Positions 57,082 through 64,000 of a stretch of DNA of 64,000 nt are shown one piece after another. The position numbers and the translations under genes were made by a program. Numbering within the stretch: position 1 is the first letter of the stretch; each line of letters starts with the position of its first letter. The stretch comes from Methylobacterium platani. Its GTDB lineage: Bacteria; Pseudomonadota; Alphaproteobacteria; Rhizobiales; Beijerinckiaceae. The stretch covers positions 148,145 to 212,144 of the forward strand of contig NZ_LWHQ01000038.1 of the NCBI RefSeq assembly GCF_001653715.1. The letters are read 5' to 3'. The notes beneath the pieces are model-generated. The model did no database searches. It was not told where the DNA came from and saw only the letters and a list, made by a program, of their open reading frames with translations.

Positions 57082-58263
57082 TCAGGCGAGGTCGTCGCCC
57101 AAAACCTCGCGGGCCCAGCGGAAGGCGCCGTTCGCCGCCGGCACGCCGGCATAGATCGCGGTCTGGATCAGCAGCGCCTGCAGCTCGGAGACCGTGACGC
57201 CGTTGCGCAGGGCCGGGCGGACATGGAGCTTGAACTCCTCCTCGCGGCCGAGCGCCACCATCATGGCGAGCGTCACGAAGGAGCGGGTCTTCCACGGGAT
57301 CCGCGGGTCGCCCCAGACCTCGCCCCAGGCGGTGCGGGTGATGAAGTCCTGCCACGGCCCCGCGAAGCCGCCGGCGCCAGCGAGCGAACGCTCGACATGG
57401 GCCTCGCCGAGCACGCTCTTGCGGTTGGTGAGCCCGGCCTCGAACGGCACGGCGCCGGTCGCGCTCTCGGCCGCGTCGCGGTGCCGGTCGAGGAAGCCGA
57501 GGAGGTGGGCGGCGGTCGCCGCCGGCTGCTCGACGGAGAGGAGGTGGGCGGCGTTCGGCAGCACCACCAGCTCGGCCTGGCGGATGCCGTCGCAGATCTC
57601 CTGCGCCATCGCCGGCGGCGTCGCCGGGTCGTCGCGCCCGGCGATCACCAGGGTCGGCGCCGTGATCCGGGCCAGCACCGGGCGCAGGTCCATGCGACCG
57701 ATGGCGTTGCAGCACACGGCGTAGCCGGCCGCATCGGTGCCGGTGAACTGCGCGCGCACCGGCGCCACCGCGTCCGGGTTCGCGGCGGGGAAGTCGGGCG
57801 TGAACCAGCGGGTCATCGTCGCCTCGACGATCGCCGCCGTGCCCTTCTCCCGCACCAGCGCGGCGCGCTCGTTCCACGACGCCTCGCTCGGCATGAAGGC
57901 GGCGGTCGCCATCAGGGTCAGGCTGAGCACCCGGTCGGGGTGGCGGGCCGCCGCCGCCTGGCCGGTCATGCCGCCGAGCGAGAGCCCGACGACGTGGGCG
58001 CGGGGAATGGCGAGCGCATCGAGCAGGCCGATCAGGTCCTCGGCGAGGTCCGCGACCTCGATCGACCGGTCGCGCACTTGCGAGGCGCCGTGGCCGCGGG
58101 TGTCGTAGCGCAGCACCCGGTAGCGGCCGCGAAGATGGGGCACCAGCGGGTCCCACATCGCCAGCGAGGTGCCGAGCGAGTTGGAGAACACCACCACCGG
58201 CGCGCCGCTCGGGCCGGAGAGCTCGTAGTGCAGCAGGGTACCGTTGGCCTCGATCTGGGGCAT
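57082..58263 (-). CDS. pcaL: Fused 3-oxoadipate enol-lactonase / 4-carboxymuconolactone decarboxylase
   Basis: The 393-residue protein has two domains. Residues 1-260 are an alpha/beta hydrolase like PcaD (VVFSNSLGTSLAMWDPL, nucleophile Ser in VGLSLGGMTG, acid Asp in IAGRDDPATP, His in NAAHLLSVEQP). Residues ~275-393 are PcaC-like (ERSLAGAGGFAGPWQDF, WGDPRIPWKTRSFVTLAMMVALGREEEFKLH, RNGVTVSELQALLIQTAIYAGVPAAN). The fusion catalyses two consecutive beta-ketoadipate pathway steps, from 4-carboxymuconolactone to beta-ketoadipate. It ends the pca operon. Confidence 0.94.
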   Translation of the reverse strand: MPQIEANGTLLHYELSGPSGAPVVVFSNSLGTSLAMWDPLVPHLRGRYRVLRYDTRGHGASQVRDRSIEVADLAEDLIGLLDALAIPRAHVVGLSLGGMTGQAAAARHPDRVLSLTLMATAAFMPSEASWNERAALVREKGTAAIVEATMTRWFTPDFPAANPDAVAPVRAQFTGTDAAGYAVCCNAIGRMDLRPVLARITAPTLVIAGRDDPATPPAMAQEICDGIRQAELVVLPNAAHLLSVEQPAATAAHLLGFLDRHRDAAESATGAVPFEAGLTNRKSVLGEAHVERSLAGAGGFAGPWQDFITRTAWGEVWGDPRIPWKTRSFVTLAMMVALGREEEFKLHVRPALRNGVTVSELQALLIQTAIYAGVPAANGAFRWAREVLGDDLA

Positions 58264-58274
58264 GGGAACCTCGG

Positions 58275-59633
58275 TTACGCGGAATGCAGGAAGGCGGCGA
58301 GGCGGGAGACCTCGGCCAGCGCCCGGTCGGCGGTGCGGGCCCCGGCGCGGATGGCGGGGCCTAAGTCGAAGGCGGCGTCGAGGTCGGCGCCCGCCGTCTC
58401 GGGGCGCGCGCGCAGGACCTCCCGAAGCGAGCCCTTGCCGTCCCGGACGGCGCCGGCGGCCTCCTCGATCAGGGCGTGGGCGGCCTTGGCGCCGAGGACC
58501 GGCGCCAGCCGGCCCGCGGCGGCATCGGCGAAGAGGAGCCCTTGCGTCTCGTCGATGTTGCGGCGCATCCGCTCGGGATCGGGCACCAGTCCCTGGGCGA
58601 GCCCCCGCGCCTCGCGCAAGCTCCCGGAGGCGAGGCCGAACAGGGTCGGCAGGGCGTGCCACTCGGCGTGCCAGGCGCCGGCCGGGCGCTCATGCGCCGC
58701 CGCCATGCCGTCGAGGAGCGTCAGGCTGGTGCCCTTGGCGGCGCCGAAGGCCGACAGGATCACCGTCGAGGAGACCGGGTTGCGCTTGTGCGGCATCGCC
58801 GAGGAGCCGCCGCGGCCCGGGACGTAGGGCTCGGCCACCTCCCCGACCTCGGTGGTGGCGAGATGGGCGACGTCGGTGGCGAGCTTGGCGAGCGCCCCCA
58901 TCAGCAGGGCGAGCCACGACCCGGTCTCGGCGATGCGGGCGCGGCGCGCGTGCCAGGGCGCGAGGTCCGGATGGAGGCCGAGCGCCGCGGCGAAGCCGTC
59001 GCCGACGGCCTCCGCCTTCTCGCCGAGGCCGGCGAGCGTGCCGACGGGGCCGCCCAGCGAGGCGGTGAGCACCCGGTCGCGCAGGGCGGGCAGGAGGGCG
59101 GCCACCTCGGCGATGCCGAGCGCCCAGATCGCCGCCTTGAAGCCGAAGGTGACGGGGGCGGCGTGCTGGCCGTAGGTGCGCCCGACGCACGGCGTCTCGC
59201 GGTGCCGGCGGGCGAGCCCCGACAACCCGTCGAGGATCGCCGTGAGGTCGGCCGCGACGAGGTCGAGGGCGTCGCGGACCTGCAGCACCAGGGCGGTGTC
59301 GGCGATGTCCTGGGTGGTGGTCGCCTTGTGGAAGGCGGGTTCGAGCTCGGGGGGCAGCGCCCCCTGCACCGCCTTCACGAACGGGATCACCGGCACGCCC
59401 GAGATCGCGGTGCGCCGTCCGAGCGCCGCGGGATCGAGGGCGTTCGGGCGGATCGCTTCGATGGCGGCGCTGAGGGAGGCCGGCACCAGGCCGGCCTCGG
59501 CTTGCGCCCGTGCCAGGGCCGCCTCGGCCCGCAGCATCGCCGCCACCCGGGCCTCGTCGGCGAAGACGGCGCGCATCGCGTCCGTGGCGAAGAGGGGCCC
59601 GAGCAGGGCGGAGTCGAGGGCCGAGAACGTCAT
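58275..59633 (-). CDS. pcaB: 3-carboxy-cis,cis-muconate cycloisomerase
   Basis: The 452-residue protein belongs to the fumarase/argininosuccinase superfamily: signature GGSSAMPHKRNPVSST near residue 275, KATTTQDIADTALVLQ near 105 and GRTYGQHAAPVTFGFK near 153. It converts carboxymuconate made by PcaGH to 4-carboxymuconolactone, the substrate of the next gene product. It lies 11 nt upstream of pcaL and 4 nt behind the DUF849 gene, so these are one operon. Confidence 0.95.
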   Translation of the reverse strand: MTFSALDSALLGPLFATDAMRAVFADEARVAAMLRAEAALARAQAEAGLVPASLSAAIEAIRPNALDPAALGRRTAISGVPVIPFVKAVQGALPPELEPAFHKATTTQDIADTALVLQVRDALDLVAADLTAILDGLSGLARRHRETPCVGRTYGQHAAPVTFGFKAAIWALGIAEVAALLPALRDRVLTASLGGPVGTLAGLGEKAEAVGDGFAAALGLHPDLAPWHARRARIAETGSWLALLMGALAKLATDVAHLATTEVGEVAEPYVPGRGGSSAMPHKRNPVSSTVILSAFGAAKGTSLTLLDGMAAAHERPAGAWHAEWHALPTLFGLASGSLREARGLAQGLVPDPERMRRNIDETQGLLFADAAAGRLAPVLGAKAAHALIEEAAGAVRDGKGSLREVLRARPETAGADLDAAFDLGPAIRAGARTADRALAEVSRLAAFLHSA

Positions 59634-59637
59634 CGGA

Positions 59638-60471
59638 TCAGGAGGCCGGCTTCAGGTGGAGGAGGGCGCGGGCCTCGGCCGGGGTCGCGACCTTGCGGTT
59701 GTGCCGCGTCACCATCTCGGCGGCCAGCGAGACCAGTTCGGCGTTGCTCGCCGCCAGCCGGTCCTTGGTCACCCGGATGTTGTCCTCGAGCCCGGTACGG
59801 ACCGCGTCGGCCCCGCGGGCGAGCGCCCAGCCCATCACCCGGGCCTGCTCGCGGCCGATGCCGGCGGCGGTCCAGGTCGCGCCCGGGATCACGCGCTTGG
59901 TCTCGGCGAGCAGGATGTCGAGCAGGTGCTCGTCGGCCGGCATCGCGTTCTTCACGCCCATCACGAACTGCACGTGCGGATGGGCATCCATCAGTCCCTC
60001 CTCGATCAGCCGCTTGGCGCCGTGGATGTGCGAGAGGTCGAAGATCTCGATCTCGGGCCGGATGCCGTTCTTGTGCATCGCGCCGGCGAGGTCGTTCACC
60101 AGCGTCGCGTGGTTCTCGTAGACGATGCTCGGGAAGTTGACCGAGCCGGTCGAGAGCGAGGCCATGTCGGGCCGGTGCACCAGCGAGAGGCCGCGGGCGC
60201 TCGGATCGCGGCCGCGGCCGCCGGTCGAGAACTGCACGATCATCCCGGGGCAGTGCTTGCGCACGCCCTCCTGGACGGCGGCGAACTTGTCGGGATCGGA
60301 GGAGGGCGACTCGTCGTCGTTGCGGACGTGGATGTGGACGAGGGTGGCGCCTGCCTCGAAGGCCTGGTGCGTCGACTCGATCTGCTCGGCGACCGCGGTG
60401 GGGACCGCCGGGTTGTCCTTCTTGCGCGGCACCGAGCCGGTGATCGCGACGGCGATGACGACGGGGTTCAT
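59638..60471 (-). CDS. DUF849/BKACE beta-keto acid cleavage enzyme in the pca operon
   Basis: The 277-residue TIM-barrel protein matches the BKACE family (3-keto-5-aminohexanoate cleavage enzyme-like): AITGSVPRKKDNPAVP, zinc His pair in LVHIHVRND near residue 46, QFSTGGRGRD, FVMGVKNAMPAD and the C-terminal RTGLEDNIRV with the metal-site Glu. Such enzymes condense a beta-keto acid with acetyl-CoA and split the product. Some act on beta-ketoadipate, giving acetoacetate and succinyl-CoA. Here it lies between pcaG and pcaB, and no pcaI, pcaJ or pcaF gene is in the window, so it may finish the pathway without CoA transferase and thiolase. Confidence 0.9.
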   Translation of the reverse strand: MNPVVIAVAITGSVPRKKDNPAVPTAVAEQIESTHQAFEAGATLVHIHVRNDDESPSSDPDKFAAVQEGVRKHCPGMIVQFSTGGRGRDPSARGLSLVHRPDMASLSTGSVNFPSIVYENHATLVNDLAGAMHKNGIRPEIEIFDLSHIHGAKRLIEEGLMDAHPHVQFVMGVKNAMPADEHLLDILLAETKRVIPGATWTAAGIGREQARVMGWALARGADAVRTGLEDNIRVTKDRLAASNAELVSLAAEMVTRHNRKVATPAEARALLHLKPAS

Positions 60472-60797
60472 GGGGGTCTCCTGCTTCTGGTTATGTTGAT
60501 TTGATTGACGCCCGGTCTGGTCCGATACCAGTCAAGCGCGGGATCCCCTCTCCAGGCGATGCCGGGCTTGCCCGGTATCGCTGCAAGGTGTGGGAGCGGG
60601 GTAGGGGCGATCGGAGATCGCGCGAGGGTGGAGACGGCGCCGCGAGAAGGCTGAACCGTTCCGCTGCCGGCACGACGCTCAGCGATTCACACGGAAGCGT
60701 AGCACCCTCACCCCCGGCCCCTCTCCCACACGGGAGAGGGGAGGTGCGCTACATCTCTATTCGAACAGCCAAGCGGATGTCGTATGACAGATATCGA
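60472..60797. other. Intergenic region with REP-like hairpins
   Basis: This 326-bp gap between the DUF849 gene and pcaG contains no credible gene. It holds a palindromic element at 60718-60741 and a related inverted segment near 60587-60600 (TGTGGGAGCGGGG). The string CCCTCACCCCCGGCCCCTCT with the hairpin is a widespread type of dispersed intergenic repeat in proteobacteria. A promoter for the downstream part of the cluster may be here but cannot be placed. Confidence 0.55.
60718..60741. repeat. REP-like palindrome CCCCTCTCCC-ACAC-GGGAGAGGGG
   Basis: A perfect 10-bp stem with a 4-nt loop. Elements of this sequence type occur as dispersed repeats in many proteobacterial genomes; copy number here cannot be known from one window. 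It can act as a transcript end or stability element. Confidence 0.6.
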
Positions 60798-61433
60798 TCA
60801 CACGTCGAAGAAGACGGTCTCGTTCGGTCCCTGCAGGTGGATGTCGAACACGTACACGGCCTGTCCGTCCCGCTCCTCGCGCTTCGCCAGCAGGCTTTCG
60901 CGCAAGGGCCCGCGCTCGACGAGGTTCAGCACGGGGTCCTCGGCATTCGCCTGCGCCTCGTCGGCGAAGTAGAGCCGGGTCTGCAGGCCGATATTGATGC
61001 CGCGGGCGGCGATCCAGAGGTTGATGTGCGGCGCCATCGGGCGGTGGCCCTTGCGCCCGTCGACCGGGCCGGGCTTCACCGTCTCGAAGAACCACAGACC
61101 GGTCTCGAAGTCGGAGCCGGTGCGGCCCCAGCCCCGGAAGCCCTCGTCGAGGGGCTTGCCCTCCTGGCGGTCGGCCGGGTGGTTGTAGCGGCCCGCGGAA
61201 TTGGCCTGCCAGATCTCGATGAAGGCGTCGCGCACGAGGGCGCCCGCGCCGTCGAAGACCCGGCCCTCGATCCGGACGCGCTCGCCCTTGGTCTCGGGTC
61301 CGGCGAGCACGTTCGAGAAGTTGGTCTCGAAGATGTCGAACCCGGCCTGGTGCGGGATCAGCCCGATATGGACGTAGGGACCCGCGGTCTGGGACGGGGT
61401 CTCCCGGAGGCGGACGGGAAGCGGCTGGACCAT
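60798..61433 (-). CDS. pcaG: Protocatechuate 3,4-dioxygenase alpha subunit
   Basis: ATG 61433 is chosen because the family starts near VQPLPVRLRETPSQTAGPYV; an in-frame ATG at 61451 also exists. The 211-residue protein is the alpha subunit of the intradiol dioxygenase: TPSQTAGPYVHIGL, IEIWQANSAGRYNHPADR and MAPHINLWIAARG. It lacks the full iron-ligand set, which is on the beta subunit, as is normal. It lies 21 nt downstream of pcaH and should form the alpha-beta complex. Confidence 0.95.
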   Translation of the reverse strand: MVQPLPVRLRETPSQTAGPYVHIGLIPHQAGFDIFETNFSNVLAGPETKGERVRIEGRVFDGAGALVRDAFIEIWQANSAGRYNHPADRQEGKPLDEGFRGWGRTGSDFETGLWFFETVKPGPVDGRKGHRPMAPHINLWIAARGINIGLQTRLYFADEAQANAEDPVLNLVERGPLRESLLAKREERDGQAVYVFDIHLQGPNETVFFDV

Positions 61434-61454
61434 CGTCTCAGTTCCCCTCATCTC

Positions 61455-62183
61455 TCAGTTTCCTTGGAGCTTGTTCTCGAACAGCGTCTGCTGGCGGCCG
61501 CGCAGCACGATGTCGAACTTGTAGGCGAGCATGTCGAGCGGCACCGCGGCGCCGAGGTCGAGGGGGGCGATCAGCCGCTCGGCGGCCGAGCGATCGGGAA
61601 TCCCGAGCACCATCGGGTCGCGCCAGATCAGCGGGTCGCCCTCGAAATACATCTGGGTGATGAGGCGCTGGGCGAAGCCGGAGCCGAACACCGAGAAGTG
61701 GATATGGGCCGGGCGCCAGGAATTGAGGTTGTTGCGCCAGGGATAGGGCCCGGGCTTGATCGTGCGGAAGTAGTAGAAGCCGTTCTCGTCGGTGATCGTG
61801 CGGCCGCAACCGCCGAAATTCGGGTCGATCGGCGCGAGGTAGCGGTCGTTGCGGTGGCGGTAGCGCCCGCCCGCATTGGCCTGCCAGAACTCGACGAGGG
61901 TGTGGGGGATGCCCCGGCCGTTCTCGTCGCGGACATGGCCGTGGACGAAGATCCGCTCGCCGATCGGCTCGCCCTCGCGGGCGTAGTTGAGGATCAGGTC
62001 GTTGTCGAGCGGGCCGAGTTCCGAGCGCCCGAAGGTCGGCCCGGTCACCTCCGACAGGGAGGATTGCAGCGACAGCATGGCGCGACGCGGCGAGCGCAGC
62101 ACGCTGGTCTTGTAGTCCGGCGTGAAGGCCGGCGGGTGGATCGAGCGGTCCCGTTGCAGGAACTCGCTGTCGGCGTGGGTCAT
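61455..62183 (-). CDS. pcaH: Protocatechuate 3,4-dioxygenase beta subunit
   Basis: ATG 62183 follows AGGAGGAG and gives a 242-residue protein. Iron ligands of the intradiol family are present: Tyr in GGRYRHRNDRYLAPID, Tyr in NGFYYFRTIKPGPYPW and the His pair in RPAHIHFSVFG. It opens the ring of protocatechuate between the hydroxyls using O2, giving 3-carboxy-cis,cis-muconate. It begins the pca structural genes, downstream of the IclR gene on the same strand. Confidence 0.96.
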   Translation of the reverse strand: MTHADSEFLQRDRSIHPPAFTPDYKTSVLRSPRRAMLSLQSSLSEVTGPTFGRSELGPLDNDLILNYAREGEPIGERIFVHGHVRDENGRGIPHTLVEFWQANAGGRYRHRNDRYLAPIDPNFGGCGRTITDENGFYYFRTIKPGPYPWRNNLNSWRPAHIHFSVFGSGFAQRLITQMYFEGDPLIWRDPMVLGIPDRSAAERLIAPLDLGAAVPLDMLAYKFDIVLRGRQQTLFENKLQGN

Positions 62184-62303
62184 CGTCTCCTCCTGGCGCT
62201 CCTTGCCGGAGCGCATCGCGGGTCGTGCGAGGGTGAACCCCGGTCGTTTGATCGTTCGACGCGCCGCACGGGATCTACCATCCCGGCGACGTGCCGGCCA
62301 TTT

Positions 62304-63113
62304 TCAGGACATCGCCGCGGCCTTGCCGCCGAGCGCCCCGAGATAGTCCGAGAAGGCGCCGACCGAGGACAGGTCGGCGGCGGCGGCCAGCAGGTCGGGG
62401 GCGATGGCGTCGCGCTGGGCCTCCGTGAGCCTCAGGCTCGGCCCGGCGACGCTGAGGTTGCCGACCGCCCGGCCGGTCTGCGGGTGCACGATGTTCGCCG
62501 CCATCGCGGCGGCGCCCGGGGTGTTGGTGTCCCGCACCCAGGCGTAGCCCCGGGCCCGGGCCTCGTTCACCAGGGCCATCAGCGCGGCGACGGTGCGGGG
62601 TGCCTCGGGGCCGCATTCCTCCGGCGCGCCGAGCCCCTGGCGCATCACGAGGCTCAAGGCCTCCTCGTCCGAGAGGCTGGCGAGCCAGACGATGCCGGTC
62701 GAGGTGGTGGACAGCCGGGCCTCGGTGCCCATGTCGCCGTCGAAGCGCAGGCCGCTGCGCGACCCTTGCGCCTTCGCCACCCAGACGAGCCGCGGGTAGT
62801 CGACGACCGCGAGGCGCGCGAGCTCGCCGCTGAGATCGGCCAGCCGGTTGAGCACCGACTGGGCGACGTCGACGACGCCGGTGCGCGAGAGATGCTTGAG
62901 GCCGAGCGTCGCGAACTTGGTGGTGAGCAGGTAGCGGCCGGTCTCGTCGTTCTGCACGACGTATTGATGCTCGGCGAGCTCGGCCAGCAGCCGATGGGCG
63001 CCGCTCTTCGGGATATCCAGCGTCTCGGCGACGGTCTGGAGGGGCAGCCCGCGCGGATGGTTCGCGAGGAGCTCCACCAGGTCCAGGGCGCGCCGCAACA
63101 GGGAGCCGGCCAT
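62304..63113 (-). CDS. IclR-family regulator of the pca cluster
   Basis: The 269-residue protein has an N-terminal winged HTH (LPLQTVAETLDIPKSGAHRLLAEL, residues ~25-48) and a C-terminal IclR effector domain (GTEARLSTTSTGIVWLASL, VRDTNTPGAAAMAANIVHPQ, VGNLSVAGPSLRL). IclR regulators such as PcaR, PcaU and PobR control this pathway elsewhere, with beta-ketoadipate or an aromatic acid as effector. A tandem palindromic operator lies just upstream in the divergent gap, consistent with self-regulation and control of the transporter. Confidence 0.9.
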   Translation of the reverse strand: MAGSLLRRALDLVELLANHPRGLPLQTVAETLDIPKSGAHRLLAELAEHQYVVQNDETGRYLLTTKFATLGLKHLSRTGVVDVAQSVLNRLADLSGELARLAVVDYPRLVWVAKAQGSRSGLRFDGDMGTEARLSTTSTGIVWLASLSDEEALSLVMRQGLGAPEECGPEAPRTVAALMALVNEARARGYAWVRDTNTPGAAAMAANIVHPQTGRAVGNLSVAGPSLRLTEAQRDAIAPDLLAAAADLSSVGAFSDYLGALGGKAAAMS

Positions 63114-63138
63114 CTCTCGTGCTCGACATTCGACGCTC

Positions 63139-63176
63139 CAAATCTGGAACGCAGTTCTGGATTTGAACGGAGTTCC
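63139..63176. promoter_or_regulatory. Tandem GAAC-N3-GTTC operator between IclR and transporter genes
   Basis: GAAC-gca-GTTC at 63147-63157 and GAAC-gga-GTTC at 63165-63175 repeat at 18 bp. The first is inside a larger imperfect palindrome (CAAATCTGGAAC at 63139-63150, GTTCTGGATTTG at 63154-63165). The sites are 25-65 bp upstream of the IclR start and 20-60 bp before the EamA start, placing both under one operator. Confidence 0.65.
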
Positions 63177-63196
63177 GGTCTAAGTCAAGACGGGTG

Positions 63197-64000
63197 ATGG
63201 GGACGAGGGCGGTGGCGATGCGCGGAACCGGCGAGCGGGACACCTTGATCGGCATCGCCCTGATGGTGAGCGCGGTGGCGGGGTTCGCCTCGATCGACGC
63301 CTCGGCCAAGTTCCTCAGCGGGGCCATGAGCCCGCTGCCGATCGTCGCCGTGCGCTATCTCGTCAGCTTCGTCATCGTGGCGGCGGTTCTGGCGACACGG
63401 CGCGACGTGATCGGCCTCCTGCGCACCCGCAAGCCTGGCCTGCAGGTGCTGCGCTCGCTGTGCCTCGTCACCGCGACGATGTGCTCGTTCGTCGCCCTGC
63501 GCTACCTGCCGCTGGCGCAGGTCACCTCGATCACCTTCGCGTCGCCCCTGGTGGTGGCGTTGATCGCCGGTCCCTTGCTCGGCGAGCGGGTCGGCTGGCG
63601 GCGGGCGGCGGCGGTGCTGGTCGGGTTCTCGGGCGTGCTGGTGGTGAGCCGCCCGGGCGTCTCGGGGATGCATCCGGCGGCCCTGCTCGCGGTGGTGACC
63701 GCCCTCGTCAACGGGGTCTACATCGTGGTGACGCGGATGCTCGCCGCCCACGATCCGCCCGAGACGACGATGTTCTATACCGGGCTCGTCGGCTCGGTGC
63801 TGACCGCGCCGGTCCTGCCGTTCCTGTGGGAGACGCCGGCCGAGCCCTCGACCTGGATCGGCATCGCCTCGGTCGGCTTCTTCGGCGCGCTCGGGCACTG
63901 GCTCCTGATCCTGGCCCATCGCCGCGCCCCGGCCTCGACGCTGGCGCCCTTCGCCTACGCCCACCTGCTCTGGGCGGTGCTGCTCGGCGTCCTGGTCTTC
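63197..64000 (+). CDS. EamA/DMT-family transporter, truncated at the window edge
   Basis: ATG 63197 opens a frame without a stop to base 64000 (268 codons seen). The protein is a drug/metabolite-type transporter with about nine predicted helices in the visible part (TLIGIALMVSAVAGFASIDA, ASPLVVALIAGPLLGERVGW, AAVLVGFSGVLVVSRPG). EamA repeats begin near residues 15 and 165. GHWLLILAHRRAPASTLAPF is typical of the family. It diverges from the IclR gene across the tandem operator, so it may import or export an aromatic acid or intermediate of the pca pathway. Confidence 0.9.
   Translation, partial: MGTRAVAMRGTGERDTLIGIALMVSAVAGFASIDASAKFLSGAMSPLPIVAVRYLVSFVIVAAVLATRRDVIGLLRTRKPGLQVLRSLCLVTATMCSFVALRYLPLAQVTSITFASPLVVALIAGPLLGERVGWRRAAAVLVGFSGVLVVSRPGVSGMHPAALLAVVTALVNGVYIVVTRMLAAHDPPETTMFYTGLVGSVLTAPVLPFLWETPAEPSTWIGIASVGFFGALGHWLLILAHRRAPASTLAPFAYAHLLWAVLLGVLVF

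Overview
The window is high-GC alphaproteobacterial DNA that looks most like Methylobacterium or a close Hyphomicrobiales relative. The reasons are an aa3 cytochrome oxidase operon in the alphaproteobacterial order, an NAD-dependent molybdenum formate dehydrogenase (fds type), a PQQ alcohol dehydrogenase with a lanthanide-type Asp pair, DUF3126 and DUF6949-like proteins, stand-alone bacterial transglutaminase-like cysteine proteinases, and a GTTC-N7-GTTC SOS box. This assignment is inference; no rRNA gene is present.

Layout. (1) About 1-9450 is the right part of an integrated element. It holds short, translationally coupled genes of unknown function, an IS110-family insertion sequence, a metallophosphoesterase, a divergent gene pair under a candidate LexA box, and a tyrosine integrase beside a 47-nt 3' fragment of tRNA-Gly(UCC), the attachment site. 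The other end and the intact tRNA should lie left of the window. (2) 9451-10199 is apparently non-coding and hairpin-rich. (3) 10200-17777 is a surface-glycan-like locus: a WsaF-type glycosyltransferase, divergent from methyltransferase, fatty-acyl-AMP ligase, acyl carrier protein and an AlgX/AlgJ-like SGNH protein with TPRs. It reads as a pathway that activates an acyl chain and places it on a glycan or another acceptor. (4) 17929-22008 carries a periplasmic protein and a bifunctional class A PBP. (5) 22118-29007 is the cytochrome c oxidase operon coxB-coxA-ctaB-coxF-cox11-coxC, a terminator, then DUF983 and SURF1. (6) 29319-36464 holds a LysR regulator and fdsG-fdsB-fdsA-fdhD-fdsD. (7) 36621-47856 is mixed housekeeping and regulatory genes: DUF3369 histidine kinase, OmpR-type regulator, cysE, two transglutaminase-like proteinases, gpt, a CinA-like protein and sfsA. 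(8) 48016-51571 is a PQQ alcohol dehydrogenase operon with cytochrome c and a PCu(A)C-like protein. (9) 51778-56286 has a cupin, an SDR, a ZnuD-like TonB receptor with candidate metalloregulator sites, and secreted proteins. (10) 56361-63113 is a protocatechuate (beta-ketoadipate) cluster: IclR, pcaH, pcaG, a DUF849 beta-keto acid cleavage enzyme, pcaB, pcaL and a TetR gene. A partial EamA transporter runs off the right edge.

The most interesting items are the acyl-ligase/ACP/SGNH glycan locus, the DUF849 enzyme where a CoA transferase and thiolase would be expected in the pca pathway, the IS110 element with a perfect 30-nt palindrome in its non-coding left end, and the SOS-box-controlled pair of small genes in the integrated element.
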